A stretch of DNA of 9,319 nucleotides from Acidobacteriota bacterium (GCA_021802085.1 JAKAAZ010000144.1:1-9319), one strand, 5' to 3'; shown: positions 1 through 6,434, numbered from the stretch's first letter. Translations and numbers: made by a program. Notes: generated by a model from the letters alone, not told the origin.

Positions 1-1
1 C

Positions 2-709
2 AACCAGCTCATTCAATTTCATGCGGCGAACTCGCCGTTGCGCCAGGGGTCGTATCGCGCACTCGCGGCAACCGCCAACCACTTCGCGCGCGAGTCCCAT
101 ATGGACGAACTGGCCCACGCGGTCGGAATGGATCCGCTCGAATTCCGCATGAAAAACCTGTCCGACCCAAGACTGCGCGCCGTCTTTCAGTCGGCTGCGG
201 AAAAGTTCGGCTGGGGCCAGTTGAAGTCCACATCCCAGCGCGGGTTTGGCATCGCCGGCGGGACAGACAAGGGAGGCTACGTGGCCACCTGCGTCGAGGT
301 GGAAATCAATCCCGCCGACAAAAAAATCAAGATTCGCCGCGTCGTTCAAGCCTGGGAATCGGGAGCCATTGTCAATCCCGACGGCCTGCGCAACCAGGTT
401 GGGGGAGCAATCGTTCAGGCCATTGGAGGCGCACTGTTCGAGTCCATTCAATTTGCAAACGGTCGTATCCTGAACCCGCACTTCGCGGAGTATCGCGTCC
501 CCCGTTTCAGCGACACGCCGCGGATCGAAATAGTCCTGATCGACCGCAAGGACCTGCCTCCGGCGGGTGCGGGAGAAAGCGGCATTGTGGGTCTGGCGCC
601 CGCCGTGGGGAATGCCATCTTCGCCGCCACCGGAACGCGTTTGAGGAATATGCCAATGGCGCCGCTGAGTACAGCGCCGGGAGAGACTTCATCTATGTTT
701 CGTTCATGA
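2..709 (+). CDS. Molybdopterin-binding subunit, xanthine dehydrogenase / isoquinoline 1-oxidoreductase family (3' part only)
   Basis: C-terminal part of a molybdenum hydroxylase large subunit. These enzymes hydroxylate aldehydes or N-heterocycles at a molybdopterin-cytosine-dinucleotide centre and pass electrons through a [2Fe-2S] subunit. The frame is open from the left edge, so the start lies outside; about 235 residues are visible, against the 700 or more usual for the family. Visible hallmarks are PLRQGSYRALAATANHFARE followed by a HMDELA stretch, the GGAIVQAIGGALFE segment, and near the end PPAGAGESGIVGLAPAVGNA. The Glu of GAGE (codon 575-577) is the conserved active-site base beside the Mo centre. 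The wording of these motifs resembles the isoquinoline-1-oxidoreductase (IorB-like) branch, whose members are often exported by Tat and reduce cytochromes. The substrate cannot be told from this fragment. The cytochrome c gene 144 bases downstream on the same strand is its probable electron-transfer partner. The family is certain; the subfamily is likely. Confidence 0.93.
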   Translation, partial: NQLIQFHAANSPLRQGSYRALAATANHFARESHMDELAHAVGMDPLEFRMKNLSDPRLRAVFQSAAEKFGWGQLKSTSQRGFGIAGGTDKGGYVATCVEVEINPADKKIKIRRVVQAWESGAIVNPDGLRNQVGGAIVQAIGGALFESIQFANGRILNPHFAEYRVPRFSDTPRIEIVLIDRKDLPPAGAGESGIVGLAPAVGNAIFAATGTRLRNMPMAPLSTAPGETSSMFRS

Positions 710-747
710 ACGCCTGCTCGTTGCGTGGTTCATAGCTCCGGACTGTA

Positions 748-761
748 CCCGCGAATGCGGG
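748..761. repeat. Small GC-rich hairpin in the 144-base gap before the cytochrome gene
   Basis: CCCGC, loop GAAT, GCGGG forms a 5-bp GC stem about 40 bases after the molybdoenzyme stop codon. No T-run follows, so it is a poor candidate for an intrinsic terminator; it could act as an mRNA 3'-end stabiliser or be a remnant of an intergenic repeat. The rest of the gap (710-853) shows no convincing promoter, so co-transcription of the two genes is possible. Confidence 0.4.
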
Positions 762-842
762 GTGACAGAACGAAAGACTTGGACCGCTGAAGATAAAGCT
801 TCCCATAGCATGGCCCGAGGCATAAGATTTGTTCGGCAGTAG

Positions 843-848
843 AGGAGG
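843..848 (+). promoter_or_regulatory. Strong ribosome binding site for the cytochrome c gene
   Basis: A perfect AGGAGG lies five bases before the ATG at 854. It decides the start codon even though the resulting signal peptide lacks the usual basic N-terminus. Confidence 0.85.
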
Positions 849-853
849 CTCGT

Positions 854-1312
854 ATGCTGAATCCTTGGTTCGCGCTTGCACTCATGTTCTTCGTGCTCTC
901 TCCACAGGCGCCTCAGACGCCACAGGCATCGCAACAGCCGGCTGCAGCGCCTGCCCAGGCGATTACTCCGCCGGCAACACCTGCAATATCGGTCATTCCT
1001 GTCGAAGCCGCTCGCATGGTGAATCCGGTAACGCCCACGCCCGAATCCCAGGCTCGAGCCAAACAAATATTTGGATACGACTGCGCCATGTGCCACGGAG
1101 CGAACGGCGACGGTAAAGGCGCGGTTGCGACGGATATGAATCTGACAATGAAGAACTTCACGGATCCGGCAGTCCTGAAGAACAGGACGGATGGAGAACT
1201 CTTCTACATCATCAAGAGCGGCCAAGGCCAGATGCCCGCCGAAGACGACCGCGCCAAGCCGGACGAGATGTGGAACATGGTCATCTACGTGCGCTCGTTA
1301 TCGAAGCAATAA
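854..1312 (+). CDS. Exported mono-haem c-type cytochrome
   Basis: A protein of 152 residues carrying one covalently bound haem, expected to act in the periplasm. Residues 1-17 are hydrophobic (LALMFFVLS) and look like a signal peptide or membrane anchor, although no Lys or Arg precedes the core. Residues 18-60 are a linker rich in Pro, Ala and Gln (about P18 to V59), typical of a tether. The cytochrome domain spans about 65-152: haem motif C77-A-M-C80-H81 followed by GANGDGKG, then M127 in GQGQMPAE as the probable sixth haem ligand, and a C-terminal helix ending VIYVRSL, the usual class I cytochrome c finish. It lies downstream of, and in the same orientation as, a molybdenum hydroxylase of a type known to donate electrons to cytochromes c. 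It is therefore probably the dedicated acceptor feeding the respiratory chain. The family is certain; the partnership is inferred from position. Confidence 0.93.
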   Translation: MLNPWFALALMFFVLSPQAPQTPQASQQPAAAPAQAITPPATPAISVIPVEAARMVNPVTPTPESQARAKQIFGYDCAMCHGANGDGKGAVATDMNLTMKNFTDPAVLKNRTDGELFYIIKSGQGQMPAEDDRAKPDEMWNMVIYVRSLSKQ

Positions 1313-1400
1313 TGAGAACAGGAAAGCCGTCGCTCGTGACGTTCGCTGGCAAGCTTCGATCGTCGAGGGTATTGCTTTCTCATAGCTGAGTCGTCACGGC

Positions 1401-1431
1401 GCTATAGCCGATTTGGTGCTATAGCCGATTT
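1401..1431. repeat. Tandem 14-bp direct repeat, GCTATAGCCGATTT twice
   Basis: GCTATAGCCGATTT occurs at 1401-1414 and again at 1418-1431, separated by GGT, giving a 17-base period. Each copy begins with the palindrome GCTATAGC. It lies in the non-coding stretch between the convergent cytochrome and deaminase genes. The function is unknown; it could be a small expansion or a protein-binding pair. The flanking sequence 1313-1400 holds nothing I can name. Confidence 0.75.
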
Positions 1432-1457
1432 ATAGATGCTGTAGTTGAAAATGGGAT

Positions 1458-1584
1458 GAGTCATTCTGAGCGGAACGAAGAATCCAGAGGACGACGGCGG
1501 CAATGACAGGCGCATATTCTCTGGATTCTTCACTCCGCTACGCGGAGCCTGCCCTGAGCGTAGCCGAAGGGTTCAGAATGACTC
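1458..1584. repeat. Composite inverted-repeat intergenic element (MITE/REP-like)
   Basis: The outer arms are GAGTCATTCTGA (1458-1469) and its exact reverse complement (1573-1584). The inner arms are GAAGAATCCAGAG (1477-1489) and its exact reverse complement (1519-1531), enclosing a 29-base loop. Read on opposite strands, the halves are two copies of one unit, GAGTCATTCTGA-x-GAAGAATCCAGAG. The x part is 7 bases in the left copy and 41 bases in the right copy. The extra segment holds two minor hairpins of its own: CTCCGC-TAC-GCGGAG (1533-1547) and CCCT...AGGG (1552-1571). It has no coding capacity and sits between convergent stop codons, so it could also serve as a two-way transcription end or mRNA stabiliser. 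Related TCATTCTGAGC...GAAGAATCC sequences are, as I recall, dispersed in many soil-bacterial genomes; that is memory, not a search. Confidence 0.85.
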
Positions 1585-1620
1585 CCTTTCACAAATAACT
1601 GCGCCAACTGTCAATTCGCT

Positions 1621-2919
1621 TTAGAAAAATGTCTGCACTATGTCGATGACCTGGTAGCTGGAATCCAGCACCGGCAGGTAACGCCATTTGTCGAAGGTCA
1701 GGCACGGGTGGGAGATGTCCAGTCCGATCATGTCTCCCACTCGGACATCATCTCCCTCGGCAATCGTCATGTACGCGTGCTGGTCCATCATGCGGACCAG
1801 CCTCCAGTGGGCAGGGCTGGCATGGGGCGCGATCTCTCCCGGCCTGTACTGCAATGCAGGAGTCGGCAAACCTGCGTCAAAGGCTGCATCGCGCTTGCCT
1901 AGAGTCAGGATCGCCTTTTCCTTTTCTGGAATGGACTGCACGTAGGCCCAAAGCTGCAATGCGGGCAACAAGCCGGAGTGCATCTTCCGCGCAATCGGAT
2001 TCCTCGCTTGAATCTGCTTCTGTGCTTCACGATAGACGCCGACATCGTGGGTGAGATAGCAACCGGGCCGCAAAATAATTTCGACAGGGTATCCAATCTC
2101 CGCTCCAGCGAATACTTCCGCCACAACGTCATACCAGGCGGAACCGGCGCCGGAAAGTATTGCGGGATTCCGATCAAAACGGTTTTCCCTTGCCAGCCTC
2201 GCAGCAACCTCAACGGCGCGATGGAGAAATTTCCGAATTGCCGTTTCGTCTTCCAGCACCCCCTCGTACAGTTCAATGCCGCCGACAGCGATTGAATCGC
2301 GCCAACGATGCAGAGACGCCAGAAGTGCATCCAGTTCTTCTTGATTGCGAACGCCGGTGCGTCCGCCCTCCACTCCCAGCTCGATCAGGATGTTGAGTCG
2401 CTGTTGATGCGCATCGAAAAATTTCCCAAGTTGCTCCGCCTCGTCCACAGAATCGACGAGGCAGTAGTACTCAAAGCTCTCGTCGTGCAGCAGACGCGCA
2501 ATGATTTCCATATTTTGTTTTCCCACCAGCTGATTGGCCATCAGAACGCGGCGGACGCCATGTGCATGCGCCACCCGCGTCTGGTGCGCGGTCGCCAGCG
2601 TGATGCCCCAGGCCCCAGTCTGCAACTGGCGCTCGAAGAGCTTGGGCGCCATGGTGGTTTTTCCGTGCGGAGCCAGCTTCACCCCATAGGCCTCGATGAA
2701 CTGCTGCATCCAGGCAAGGTTATGCGCCAGCTTGTCTTCATATAAAACCGCCGTCGGCAGGCTGATATCTTCATGGAGCAGGTTCCATCGCTGTTCCACG
2801 ATCTGGCGCGTGGTCATCGCCTCGTTCATTGCGCCCAAGCCTTTGTTCAAAGGCCCAATCGTCATCTCCGACAAATCCGTCTGGAAGTTTGCGGCGTTGC
2901 TGTTCGCGGCCTCTGTCAT
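1621..2919 (-). CDS. D-serine dehydratase-like PLP-dependent amino acid deaminase (fold-type III)
   Basis: A protein of 432 residues in the alanine racemase-like fold-type III PLP family, in the branch usually annotated as amino acid deaminase, DSD1 or D-threonine aldolase-like. Such enzymes convert D-serine or D-threonine-like substrates to 2-oxo acids plus ammonia by way of an enamine. K87 in LAPHGKTTMAPKLF is the expected Schiff-base lysine. SGAGSAWYDVV (256-266) and LRPGCYLTHD (283-292) are cofactor and substrate pocket signatures. H404-P-C406 near the C-terminus matches the His/Cys pair that binds zinc in eukaryotic-type D-serine dehydratase. The first 30 or so residues are a poorly conserved extension. 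I kept the ATG at 2919 because GAGG lies seven bases before it; M31 or M35 are alternatives. It is divergent from the deacylase-RidA-permease genes, which points to a shared D-amino-acid pathway. The exact substrate is not readable from sequence; D-threonine aldolase is the main alternative. Confidence 0.9.
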   Translation of the reverse strand: MTEAANSNAANFQTDLSEMTIGPLNKGLGAMNEAMTTRQIVEQRWNLLHEDISLPTAVLYEDKLAHNLAWMQQFIEAYGVKLAPHGKTTMAPKLFERQLQTGAWGITLATAHQTRVAHAHGVRRVLMANQLVGKQNMEIIARLLHDESFEYYCLVDSVDEAEQLGKFFDAHQQRLNILIELGVEGGRTGVRNQEELDALLASLHRWRDSIAVGGIELYEGVLEDETAIRKFLHRAVEVAARLARENRFDRNPAILSGAGSAWYDVVAEVFAGAEIGYPVEIILRPGCYLTHDVGVYREAQKQIQARNPIARKMHSGLLPALQLWAYVQSIPEKEKAILTLGKRDAAFDAGLPTPALQYRPGEIAPHASPAHWRLVRMMDQHAYMTIAEGDDVRVGDMIGLDISHPCLTFDKWRYLPVLDSSYQVIDIVQTFF

Positions 2920-3039
2920 CGCATTACCTCGGTGAATCTCAAATGATATAAGCTTTGTGAATTACTGGAAAAGAGCAGCGCACGCATCGAATCTTTCTTT
3001 TGAGCTACAGATGCGAACCTCCCCAGGCAGAGATCAGAG
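2920..3039. promoter_or_regulatory. Divergent intergenic control region of the D-amino-acid locus
   Basis: These 120 bases separate two divergent start codons and must contain promoters for both sides. The best plus-strand candidate is TTACCT (2924-2929), 17 bases, TATAAG (2947-2952): a good -10 but a poor -35. On the minus strand the same AT-rich island offers TATATC with a TTTTCC-like -35, also weak. The two candidates overlap, so one regulator could control both directions. I see no convincing operator dyad and no regulator gene in the window. Confidence 0.35.
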
Positions 3040-4494
3040 ATGCCGAACTGCACCACCTTAATCCGTAGCGTTTTAGTTGCAGACGGCAGCGGAAGGTCGC
3101 CTGAGATCGCGGACGTCGCCCTCGACCACGGGCGCATCGTCAGCATCGGCAATCTGCGCGATTGGAATGCGCAGAACACGTTCGACGGCGACGGGAAGGT
3201 TCTGGCCCCGGGTTTTATCGATGTCCATACCCACGACGATACCAGCGTGGTCCGTACGCCGGAGATGCTGCCGAAGCTATCGCAGGGCGTGACGACGGTG
3301 GTGGTTGGAAACTGCGGCATCAGCGCCGCGCCAGTGCAACTGCGCGGCGAACCGCCCGATCCGATGAATCTGCTGGGTGAGGCGGGGGCCTTTCGCTATC
3401 CGACTTTTGCCGCATACGTCGAAGCCATCGCCGCCGCACGACCCGCCGTGAATGTTGCCGCTCTGGTTGGGCACACCGCGCTGCGCAGCAACCATATGGA
3501 TCGCCTGGATCGTTCGGCAACAGATGCTGAGATCCAGGCCATGCGTGGTCAACTGCAAGAAGCGCTTAATCACGGCGCAGCGGGCCTCAGTACTGGACTG
3601 GCTTATCTTTCCGCATTCTCCGCCTCCACAGAAGAAGTGATGGGGCTGGCCGAGCCGCTGGCCGCCGCGGGTGCAATCTACACCACCCACATGCGCAGCG
3701 AAACCGAGACGATCCTGCAAGCGATGGACGAGGCAGTTCGGATTGGAAAGCACGCTCGCGTCCCGGTGCTGATTTCGCATCTGAAATGCGCCGGCATCGC
3801 GAATTGGGGACGAAGCGCGGAAGTCTTAGGGTGGCTCGATCAGGCGCGGCAAAGTCAGTCGATCGGCTGCGACTGCTATCCCTATGCGGCCGGTTCCAGC
3901 ACGCTCGACCTGCGCCAGGTGGATGAGCGCGTGAAGATCCAGATCACATGGTCGAAGGCACATCCGGAAAAGGCCGGCCAAACTTTAGCGCAGATTGCCG
4001 AAGCCTGGGGAGTGCAGCAAATCGAGGCGGCGCGGCGCCTGCAACCCGCGGGCGCCATCTATCACAGCATTGCGGAAGACGACATGCAGGCCATTCTGCG
4101 ACATCCCGGCACGATGATCGGCTCCGACGGCCTGCCCAACGACCCACTGCCACACCCGCGTCTCTGGGGAACATTCCCGCGCGTGCTCGGCCGCTATTGC
4201 CGGGAGCAGCATCTGTTTCCTCTTGGCGAAGCCGTTCGCAAAATGACTTCTTTACCCGCGCAACAATTCGGACTGGTGGACCGCGGCTGGATCCGTGAGG
4301 GCTACTATGCCGACCTGGTTTTGTTCGATCCCGCAACGGTGCGCGACGTGGCCACCTTTGACGATCCGGTTCGCCTCTCCGAAGGCATTGAGGCGGTCTG
4401 GGTCAACGGCAGTCTCTCATATCGAAACCAGACTGCGACACACCACAGGGCCGGACGCTTTCTTCCGCGCAAACACCTCGCGAGCAGGCAATAG
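3040..4494 (+). CDS. N-acyl-D-amino-acid deacylase (D-aminoacylase), amidohydrolase superfamily
   Basis: A protein of 484 residues, the usual length for D-aminoacylases, which hydrolyse N-acetyl- or other N-acyl-D-amino acids to the free D-amino acid and a carboxylate. The metal and catalytic set known from the Alcaligenes enzyme is complete: H63 and H65 in DVHTHDD, C92 in VGNCGIS, H217 in YTTHMRSE, H247 in ISHLKCAG and catalytic D363 in IGSDGLPND. Other family signatures are GLSTGLAYL (182-190), CDCYPYAAGSSTL (277-289) and the late HPRLWGTFPRVLGRY stretch. Residues 1-60 and about 415-465 form the small beta-sandwich domain flanking the barrel. There is no signal peptide, so it acts in the cytoplasm. 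The ribosome site before 3040 is weak (AGGCAGAG). It heads a same-strand run with RidA (50-base gap) and the GntP permease. Acyl-chain and side-chain preference (neutral, D-Asp or D-Glu) cannot be assigned. Confidence 0.95.
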   Translation: MPNCTTLIRSVLVADGSGRSPEIADVALDHGRIVSIGNLRDWNAQNTFDGDGKVLAPGFIDVHTHDDTSVVRTPEMLPKLSQGVTTVVVGNCGISAAPVQLRGEPPDPMNLLGEAGAFRYPTFAAYVEAIAAARPAVNVAALVGHTALRSNHMDRLDRSATDAEIQAMRGQLQEALNHGAAGLSTGLAYLSAFSASTEEVMGLAEPLAAAGAIYTTHMRSETETILQAMDEAVRIGKHARVPVLISHLKCAGIANWGRSAEVLGWLDQARQSQSIGCDCYPYAAGSSTLDLRQVDERVKIQITWSKAHPEKAGQTLAQIAEAWGVQQIEAARRLQPAGAIYHSIAEDDMQAILRHPGTMIGSDGLPNDPLPHPRLWGTFPRVLGRYCREQHLFPLGEAVRKMTSLPAQQFGLVDRGWIREGYYADLVLFDPATVRDVATFDDPVRLSEGIEAVWVNGSLSYRNQTATHHRAGRFLPRKHLASRQ

Positions 4495-4528
4495 ACTGGA
4501 TTCAACATGTTCACCAAAATAAATTTCC

Positions 4529-4534
4529 GGAGGG
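4529..4534 (+). promoter_or_regulatory. Ribosome binding site for the RidA-family gene
   Basis: GGAGGG lies ten bases before the ATG at 4545, a slightly long but workable spacing. It is clearly stronger than the sites of its operon neighbours, suggesting RidA is translated more heavily than the deacylase or permease. Confidence 0.7.
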
Positions 4535-4544
4535 AAATATTCCA

Positions 4545-4931
4545 ATGAAGCGCTATGGAGTGGAAGGCGGCAAAGGGATCGGCGGGCAGCATTTGCCCTT
4601 TGCACGGGCGGTCGAAGCGGATGGATGGCTCTATGTTTCCGGTCAAGTGCCGATGGTAAACGGCGCCCTCGTCGAAGGCAACATTACCCCGCAGAGCCAT
4701 CAGGCCATTCAAAACCTCCTGGCGATTTTGCATGAGGCGGGCTACGACGCGGAGCATGTGGTGCGCTGCGGAGTCTGGCTCGACGATCCGCGCGATTTTC
4801 CCGCGTTCAATCGCGTATTTCAGGAATACTTCGGAGCCAATCCTCCCGCGCGCGCCTGCGTTGTCTCCAGCATGGTGGTCGATTGCAAATTGGAGATCGA
4901 TTGCATCGCATATAAATCGTCCGCAAGTTGA
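4545..4931 (+). CDS. RidA-family (YjgF/YER057c/UK114) reactive imine/enamine deaminase
   Basis: A protein of 128 residues, full length for this trimeric cytosolic family. RidA hydrolyses enamine/imine products of PLP enzymes, such as 2-aminoacrylate from serine dehydratases, to 2-oxo acids, protecting other PLP enzymes from inactivation. Visible signatures are ADGWLYVSGQVP (25-36), LDDPRDFPAFNRVFQEYF (79-96) and PPARACVV (100-107). R103 corresponds to the Arg that binds the substrate carboxylate (Arg105 in E. coli-type RidA), and E117 in KLEIDCIAY to the conserved catalytic-pocket Glu; both are kept, so deaminase activity is expected rather than a drifted Rid paralogue. It sits between the deacylase (50-base gap) and the permease (62-base gap). 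The divergent D-serine-dehydratase-like enzyme would produce exactly the kind of intermediate it removes. Family confidence is high; the pathway role is inferred. Confidence 0.94.
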   Translation: MKRYGVEGGKGIGGQHLPFARAVEADGWLYVSGQVPMVNGALVEGNITPQSHQAIQNLLAILHEAGYDAEHVVRCGVWLDDPRDFPAFNRVFQEYFGANPPARACVVSSMVVDCKLEIDCIAYKSSAS

Positions 4932-4993
4932 TCACGCCCGGCTGTTCCCGGTAAATGCAGTGTTCCGCTTATCTTCTGTAATCGAGAAACTAC

Positions 4994-6355
4994 ATGCACA
5001 CGGCTCTCGTCCCCAGTCACGGCACATTTCTTTTACTCTCCGCACTGTGTTCCGTTATTGTTCTGATCGTCCTGATTGCGCGCTACAAGGCCAACCCATT
5101 TATTGCATTGATGTCCGTTTCCATCGCCTTGGCGATGGTGACCGGCATGCCGATGCAGACTATCGTTCAGTCGTTCGAAGCAGGTGTGGGCGGCACGCTG
5201 GGTCATATCGCCGTGGTGATCGGGCTGGGAACGATGCTCGGCAAGTTACTGGCGGAATCGGGCGGCGCGGACCAAATCGCTCATACATTGATTCGATTCT
5301 TCGGCGAAAAACGCGTGCACTGGGCCATGGTCGCCATCGGCTTCGTGGTTGGCCTGCCCGTCTTTTTTGAAGTTGGCTTTGTTCTTTTGATTCCGATCGC
5401 GTTTACCGTAGCCAAACGCACCCGTACCTCCATGGTTCTGGTGGGTCTTCCCATGGTGGCCGGCTTGTCGGTCGTGCATGGACTCGTTCCTCCGCACCCC
5501 GCCGCCTTGATGGCGGTCGCCGCCTATCATGCGGATGTCGGCAAGACCGTTTTCTATGCCCTCATCGTGGGAATTCCCACGGCCATTCTCGCTGGACCGC
5601 TGTATGCGAAATTGATTGCGCCCCACATCCATCTCGATCCAGAGAATCCCATGGCCGAGGAATTTCTGGAGCGGGACGCAAAAATCAAACTGCCCAGCTT
5701 CAGCCTGACCATGGCTACGGTCCTGCTTCCTGTCGTTTTGATGATGATTGGCAGTTGGGCCAACGTGTTCGCCGCGCCGAACACGTTGGCCAATCAACTG
5801 ATTCAAATGATCGGTAGCGCCGATATCGCGCTCCTGATCGGCGTGCTCATCAGTTTCATTACTTTCGGCAAGATGCGAGGCTTCAGCCGGGACACCATCC
5901 TGAAATTTACCAATGAGTGCCTGGCCCCTACGGCCACCATCACCCTGTTGATAGGAGCGGGCGGCGGCTTTGGCAGAATTTTGCAGGATAGCGGCACCGC
6001 CATGGCCATTGTGGATGTGGCGCTCCGTGCCCACATTTCACTTCTTCTGCTGGCGTGGCTGGTTGCCGCCGCTGTCCGCATTGCTACCGGATCGGCGACC
6101 GTGGCGATGACCACGGCGGCGGGAATTATTGCGCCCTTCGCGCTGCATGTCCATGGAGTCCAGCCGGAATTGCTGGCCATTGCCACAGGCGCGGGATCGC
6201 TCGTATTTTCCCATGTAAACGATGGCGCTTTCTGGCTGATCAAAGAATATTTCAATATGACCGTGGTGCAGACGTTCAAGACGTGGACCGTTTGCGAAAC
6301 GATTATTTCCCTGGTCGCACTTCTTTTCACCCTTGGTCTGTCGCGGGTTGTATAG
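4994..6355 (+). CDS. GntP-family proton-coupled permease, likely for D-amino acids or N-acyl-D-amino acids
   Basis: An inner-membrane transporter of 453 residues, normal length for GntP, with about 12 or more hydrophobic segments running from residue 11 to the C-terminus. Family signatures are GLGTMLGKLLAESGGADQIA (77-96), FFEVGFVLLIPIAF (124-137), GLVPPHPAALMAV (163-175), ATGSATVAM (364-372) and FSHVNDGAFWLIKEYFNMT (405-423). GntP members move gluconate and related sugar acids, but E. coli DsdX of this family moves D-serine. The position after a D-aminoacylase and RidA argues for a D-amino-acid-type cargo here. The ribosome site before 4994 is poor (only GAGAAAC), so translation may depend on coupling or stay low. 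A long hairpin lies inside the gene at 5752-5800, over residues 253-269 between two membrane segments. No clear terminator follows the stop codon. Gluconate transport remains the alternative. Confidence 0.93.
   Translation: MHTALVPSHGTFLLLSALCSVIVLIVLIARYKANPFIALMSVSIALAMVTGMPMQTIVQSFEAGVGGTLGHIAVVIGLGTMLGKLLAESGGADQIAHTLIRFFGEKRVHWAMVAIGFVVGLPVFFEVGFVLLIPIAFTVAKRTRTSMVLVGLPMVAGLSVVHGLVPPHPAALMAVAAYHADVGKTVFYALIVGIPTAILAGPLYAKLIAPHIHLDPENPMAEEFLERDAKIKLPSFSLTMATVLLPVVLMMIGSWANVFAAPNTLANQLIQMIGSADIALLIGVLISFITFGKMRGFSRDTILKFTNECLAPTATITLLIGAGGGFGRILQDSGTAMAIVDVALRAHISLLLLAWLVAAAVRIATGSATVAMTTAAGIIAPFALHVHGVQPELLAIATGAGSLVFSHVNDGAFWLIKEYFNMTVVQTFKTWTVCETIISLVALLFTLGLSRVV
5752..5800. repeat. Long intragenic inverted repeat within the permease gene
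   Basis: CAGTTG plus GGCCAACGTGTTCG (5752-5771) faces CGAACACGTTGGCC (5778-5791) and, after a 3-base bulge (AAT), CAACTG (5795-5800). That makes 20 paired bases, 14 of them contiguous, with a 6-base loop CCGCGC. It codes for residues 253-269 (SWANVFAAPNTLANQ region), a loop between membrane segments. No T-run follows. The mRNA would form a very stable stem in mid-gene. Confidence 0.85.
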
Positions 6356-6407
6356 TCTTCGGTGACATGGTTTTCGCTGGATTATGGTGAGATTTCCGTA
6401 CTTTTAA

Positions 6408-6434
6408 GATGTTCTCAACATCCGGAGGATCTCC
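6408..6434. repeat. Two small dyads after the permease gene
   Basis: GATGTT-CTC-AACATC (6408-6422) is followed at once by GGAG-GAT-CTCC (6424-6434). They lie about 50-80 bases after the permease stop codon. No T-run follows, so a terminator is not supported; operator or mRNA-end structure are possible roles. Confidence 0.4.

Noticed and set aside
748..761. Hairpin after the molybdoenzyme gene as an intrinsic terminator
   Set aside because: No run of T follows the stem, and the stem has only five base pairs.
704..1225. 173-codon minus-strand frame opposite the cytochrome gene
   Set aside because: Antisense shadow with a Cys/Arg-rich product; the plus strand carries the haem motif and a perfect ribosome site.
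1401..1584. Possible CRISPR array or tRNA in the repeat-rich gap
   Set aside because: Only two short direct repeats with a 3-base spacer, and an inverted rather than direct long repeat; no cloverleaf or spacer pattern.
4732..5370. 212-codon plus-strand frame overlapping RidA and the permease start
   Set aside because: It overlaps two clearly conserved genes in another frame, and its product is Arg/Ser-rich without motifs.
5246..6034. 262-codon open frame on the minus strand opposite the permease gene
   Set aside because: Product is low-complexity (Gly, His, Asn, Gln, Asp), as expected for the antisense of hydrophobic membrane codons; no ribosome site or family motif.
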